Positions 5,899-8,030 of a DNA stretch of 8,030 nt are shown here, one piece after another (within the stretch, counting starts at the first letter, position 1; every line of letters starts with the position of its first letter). The position numbers and the translations under genes are program-made. This DNA is from Chloroflexota bacterium (GTDB taxonomy: Bacteria > Chloroflexota > Dehalococcoidia > Tepidiformales > Tepidiformaceae): positions 1 to 8,030 of the forward strand of contig JANXYE010000647.1 of NCBI GenBank assembly GCA_025350285.1, written 5' to 3'. The notes under the pieces were generated by a model. It was not told the DNA's origin. It did not search any database and saw nothing but the letters and a program-made list of their open reading frames with translations.

Positions 5899-7587
5899 AT
5901 GCTGTGCAATGAACCCGCTGAACCGGCGGACGTGATCGCCTTCTACGAGCGCTATTTCGAACCCGGCATGGTCGATCTGTCCGCGTCGAGCGCGCCAACC
6001 GCCGTGCTTCGGCCCACGGCCCCCGTCGCCAGCGCCCATTCGTCCCCCTTTCACCCGGCCGAACTACGGGCGGCGATAGCGAGCCGCTACCGGACGCTCA
6101 CGACGGACGACATCGTGCTCGCTAACGGCGCCAGCGAGGCGCTGGCGGCGGTGGCGCATGCCATCCTGGGCCTCGGACGGCCGTACTTCGCGGCGCCGGG
6201 CACGTACCCGAGTTTCCTCGCCGCGGCACAACGCATGGGAGCGGCACGGCTGGCGTCGCCATCCGAACCGGCCGTTCTCCACATCGTCGTAAACCCGACC
6301 GTGCCGGCGGGCCAGCTGCTCGATATCGCCGGATGCGCGCGCCGGGCGGCGCAGGTTGGCGCGGTCCTTGTCGCCGACGAGGTCTACCGCGAACTCACTC
6401 CCGGAGGGCCACCGCCCGCCGCCGCGGACATCGACTCGTCGGCCGTTAGCATCGGCGACCTCTCGAAACCGCTTGGCCTGGGCGGACTGCGGATCGGCTG
6501 GGTGGCCACCCGCAACCGGGCGCTACTGGCGGCGGTAGCGCGCGAGGTCGAACTGCTCTCAGGCGGGCCATCGACGCTTTCAGCGGCGGCCGCAATCGAC
6601 GCAATGGGCCAGTTCGACCGGCATGTTGCCGAGACGCTGGCGGCGCGTGCAGCGAATGCTCCGGCCGTGCGCGAACTTCTCGGCCGCTTCGGGTGGACCT
6701 TCGAGGAGCCAGCCGCTGGCCTGACCGTGTCCGCCCGGCCGCCAACGCCGATCGGCGCCCCGGCGCTCGCGGAACTTCGGGCGAAGGGCCTGTTCGTGGT
6801 GCCCGGCGAGGTGCTCGGCGCGCACGGCACGCTCCGGATCAGCCTGCTCGCCGGCGCCGTGGAGCTGCACGAGGCACTGTCGTGGCTTGACACATCATCG
6901 CTCGACAGGTCGTCGCTGCCGCGCGCCGACGGACAGTGCGAACTGATCGTCCTGACGAAGGCCCCCGGCGCGGGCGGCGCAAAGACCCGGCTGGCGGCGG
7001 CGATCGGCCGCCCGGCCGCCGACCGGCTGGCGGCGGCCTTCTTGCTCGACACGCTCGATACCGGTTCGCGCGGCCCCTGGCGGAAAACGCTAGCCGTTGC
7101 CCCAGCGTGCGCCCTCGAAGCGGTCACCGGACTGGCGCCCGGTTGGACCTGCGAACCACAGCCGGAGGGCGACCTCGGCGAACGCATCGTCGCGGCCCTG
7201 CAGTCGTCCACGCGCCGCGGGCGGGCGGCGGTGCTCATCGGCTCGGACACGCCGGACCTGCCGGGCGAACTCCTCCGCCAGGCGTTCGCGGCCCTCGAAT
7301 CGCACGACCTCGTGCTCGGGCCGGCGGAGGACGGCGGCTTCTATCTCATCGGCCTGACCGCGACCCGGGCCGACCTCTTCCGGAGCGTAGAGTGGAGCAC
7401 GCCGAGCGTCCTGGAGACGGTACTCGGCAACGCGGCCTCCCTCGGGCTCTCAGTCCACCTGCTCGACCGCTGGGCCGACGTCGATGACGGGCCTTCCCTC
7501 GATGCCCTACGCCGGCGCGGCCACGGTAGCCCGGCGGCGGCGACGCGCCGCGTCCTCGACGAACTCAGCCCCACGGAGGTGAAGTAG
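5899..7587 (+). CDS. Fusion of a class I/II PLP-dependent aminotransferase with a TIGR04282 (DUF2064) transferase domain
   Basis: This is a 562-residue two-domain protein with no signal peptide. Residues 1-330 form a compact fold-type I aminotransferase: NGASEAL (76-82), VVNPTVPAG (130-138, cofactor-contacting N132), VADEVYREL (158-166, D160 and Y163), GDLSKPLGLGGLRIGW (186-201) with PLP lysine K190 and R198, and TLRISLL with the substrate-carboxylate Arg R313. Residues 347-560 are a GT-A-like domain of the TIGR04282 family: VLTKAPGAGGAKTRL (351-365), AAAFLLDTL, LIGSDTPDLP (446-455), LVLGPAEDGGFYLIGL (471-486), WSTPSVLETVL and WADVDDGPSL. Both halves retain their key motifs, and one uninterrupted frame joins them through a short linker (331-346, DTSSLDRSSLPRADG). 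TIGR04282 is named for rSAM/selenodomain-associated or arsenosugar biosynthesis transferases, but its substrate here is unknown. ATG 5899 was chosen because homology begins soon after it; an in-frame TTG (5893) and GTG (5824) are alternatives. The stop directly abuts the next start. Confidence 0.88.
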   Translation: MLCNEPAEPADVIAFYERYFEPGMVDLSASSAPTAVLRPTAPVASAHSSPFHPAELRAAIASRYRTLTTDDIVLANGASEALAAVAHAILGLGRPYFAAPGTYPSFLAAAQRMGAARLASPSEPAVLHIVVNPTVPAGQLLDIAGCARRAAQVGAVLVADEVYRELTPGGPPPAAADIDSSAVSIGDLSKPLGLGGLRIGWVATRNRALLAAVAREVELLSGGPSTLSAAAAIDAMGQFDRHVAETLAARAANAPAVRELLGRFGWTFEEPAAGLTVSARPPTPIGAPALAELRAKGLFVVPGEVLGAHGTLRISLLAGAVELHEALSWLDTSSLDRSSLPRADGQCELIVLTKAPGAGGAKTRLAAAIGRPAADRLAAAFLLDTLDTGSRGPWRKTLAVAPACALEAVTGLAPGWTCEPQPEGDLGERIVAALQSSTRRGRAAVLIGSDTPDLPGELLRQAFAALESHDLVLGPAEDGGFYLIGLTATRADLFRSVEWSTPSVLETVLGNAASLGLSVHLLDRWADVDDGPSLDALRRRGHGSPAAATRRVLDELSPTEVK

Positions 7588-8030
7588 ATGGCCACTTCGG
7601 TGCCGCCCTATTCGAGCACACGCCTCACGGCCCAGGTCGGGCTCGTGTTGAGCGTGATGCTCACATTGCTGTTTGCGAGCGGCGGCTTCTTCTTCTTCTA
7701 CACCTTCAACTTCAACCTGCCGCCGTGGTTCACGCCCGTCCGCTTCATCCACTTCTATGTCGGCCTGGCTTCCATCCCGTTCCTGATTTCGAAATACGGG
7801 AGCACGATGTTCCGGCTCGGTGGGTACTACTTGAAGGTCCCCCGGTTCAAAGCGGCCGGCCCGCCGGGGTTCGTGCCTCGGGTCCTCTCGCCACTGCTCG
7901 CGCTCGATTTCTTTGTCCTGTACTTCAGCGGGCTTTATATGCTCTTTCACTACTACTACACGGTGACGAACATCTGGCCGTTCGATGCGAAGCCGGTGCA
8001 GTTGCACCTCTGGGCGTCGATCATCGCAGC
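7588..8030 (+). CDS. Four-helix membrane protein with intramembrane histidines, cytochrome b561-like (3' end missing)
   Basis: The frame is open from the ATG to the right edge (147 codons visible). GGAGGT (7575-7580) lies 7 nt upstream, the strongest ribosome-binding site in the window, and the ATG follows the previous TAG with no gap, so the two genes are probably co-transcribed. The visible part shows hydrophobic segments at about 15-39, 51-68, 98-120 and one starting near 138, with basic loops between them (KVPRFK, 83-88). His55 lies in the second helix (RFIHFYVG), His121 at the end of the third and His140 at the start of the fourth (VQLHLW). This is reminiscent of haem-ligating histidines in cytochrome b561-type modules, which in some bacteria are joined to a molybdopterin oxidoreductase domain. 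That link is an inference; no catalytic domain is seen before the edge. Confidence 0.7.
   Translation, partial: MATSVPPYSSTRLTAQVGLVLSVMLTLLFASGGFFFFYTFNFNLPPWFTPVRFIHFYVGLASIPFLISKYGSTMFRLGGYYLKVPRFKAAGPPGFVPRVLSPLLALDFFVLYFSGLYMLFHYYYTVTNIWPFDAKPVQLHLWASIIA

Noticed and set aside
6384..7250. 288-codon minus-strand frame opposite the fusion gene
   Set aside because: Its Ser/Ala/Arg-rich composition is that of an antisense shadow. The plus-strand frame contains both enzyme domains with intact motifs.
1..8030. CRISPR array, tRNA, rRNA, insertion sequence or prophage genes
   Set aside because: No regularly spaced repeats, tRNA-like cloverleaf, transposase motifs or terminal inverted repeats were found on either strand.

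Overview
This is a high-GC bacterial window (roughly two-thirds G+C by eye). Every gene I can support lies on the + strand, and the genes are tightly packed with start/stop overlaps. The gene set is purB and purC of the 296-residue type, a separate small purS subunit, a signal-less BtuF-type protein, a TIGR04282-type transferase and a four-helix His-containing membrane protein. This fits a Gram-positive-like or Chloroflexota-type lineage, with Chloroflexota as my best guess. That is an inference from gene content; there is no rRNA or other marker in the window.

Region 1 (2-823) is the 3' part of a gene cut by the left edge. It encodes the end of a PD-(D/E)XK nuclease-like domain of the HsdR_N type, a linker and a C-terminal RAMA domain (a predicted reader of modified DNA). 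No methylase or motor subunit is visible. Region 2 (824-1627) is a classical short-chain dehydrogenase/reductase. It is preceded by a perfect 9-bp hairpin whose 3' arm contains most of the gene's Shine-Dalgarno sequence. Its 80-bp downstream gap holds a repeat-like sequence, CCACGGAGAC twice at a 17-nt period followed by CTCTGTGG.

Region 3 (1708-5780) looks like one operon: purB, a multi-pass membrane protein, purC, purS and a BtuF-like binding-protein domain. The first four genes overlap each other by 4, 20 and 4 nt, and the fifth follows purS by 6 nt. PurC and PurB catalyse consecutive steps of IMP synthesis (SAICAR formation, then fumarate release), and PurB also acts in AMP synthesis. PurS is one part of the three-part FGAM synthase, but purQ and purL do not follow it. 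The BtuF-like protein cannot have a signal peptide, because the purS stop codon lies in frame just upstream of its only plausible start region.

Region 4 (5899-8030) contains an unusual fusion of a class I/II PLP-dependent aminotransferase with a TIGR04282 (DUF2064) nucleotidyl/glycosyltransferase-like domain. A membrane protein with intramembrane histidines follows immediately and runs off the right edge. The fusion protein, the nuclease-RAMA gene and the two extended or relocated operon members (PurS and the BtuF-like protein) are the points most worth following up. I see no complete, previously undescribed multi-gene system here.
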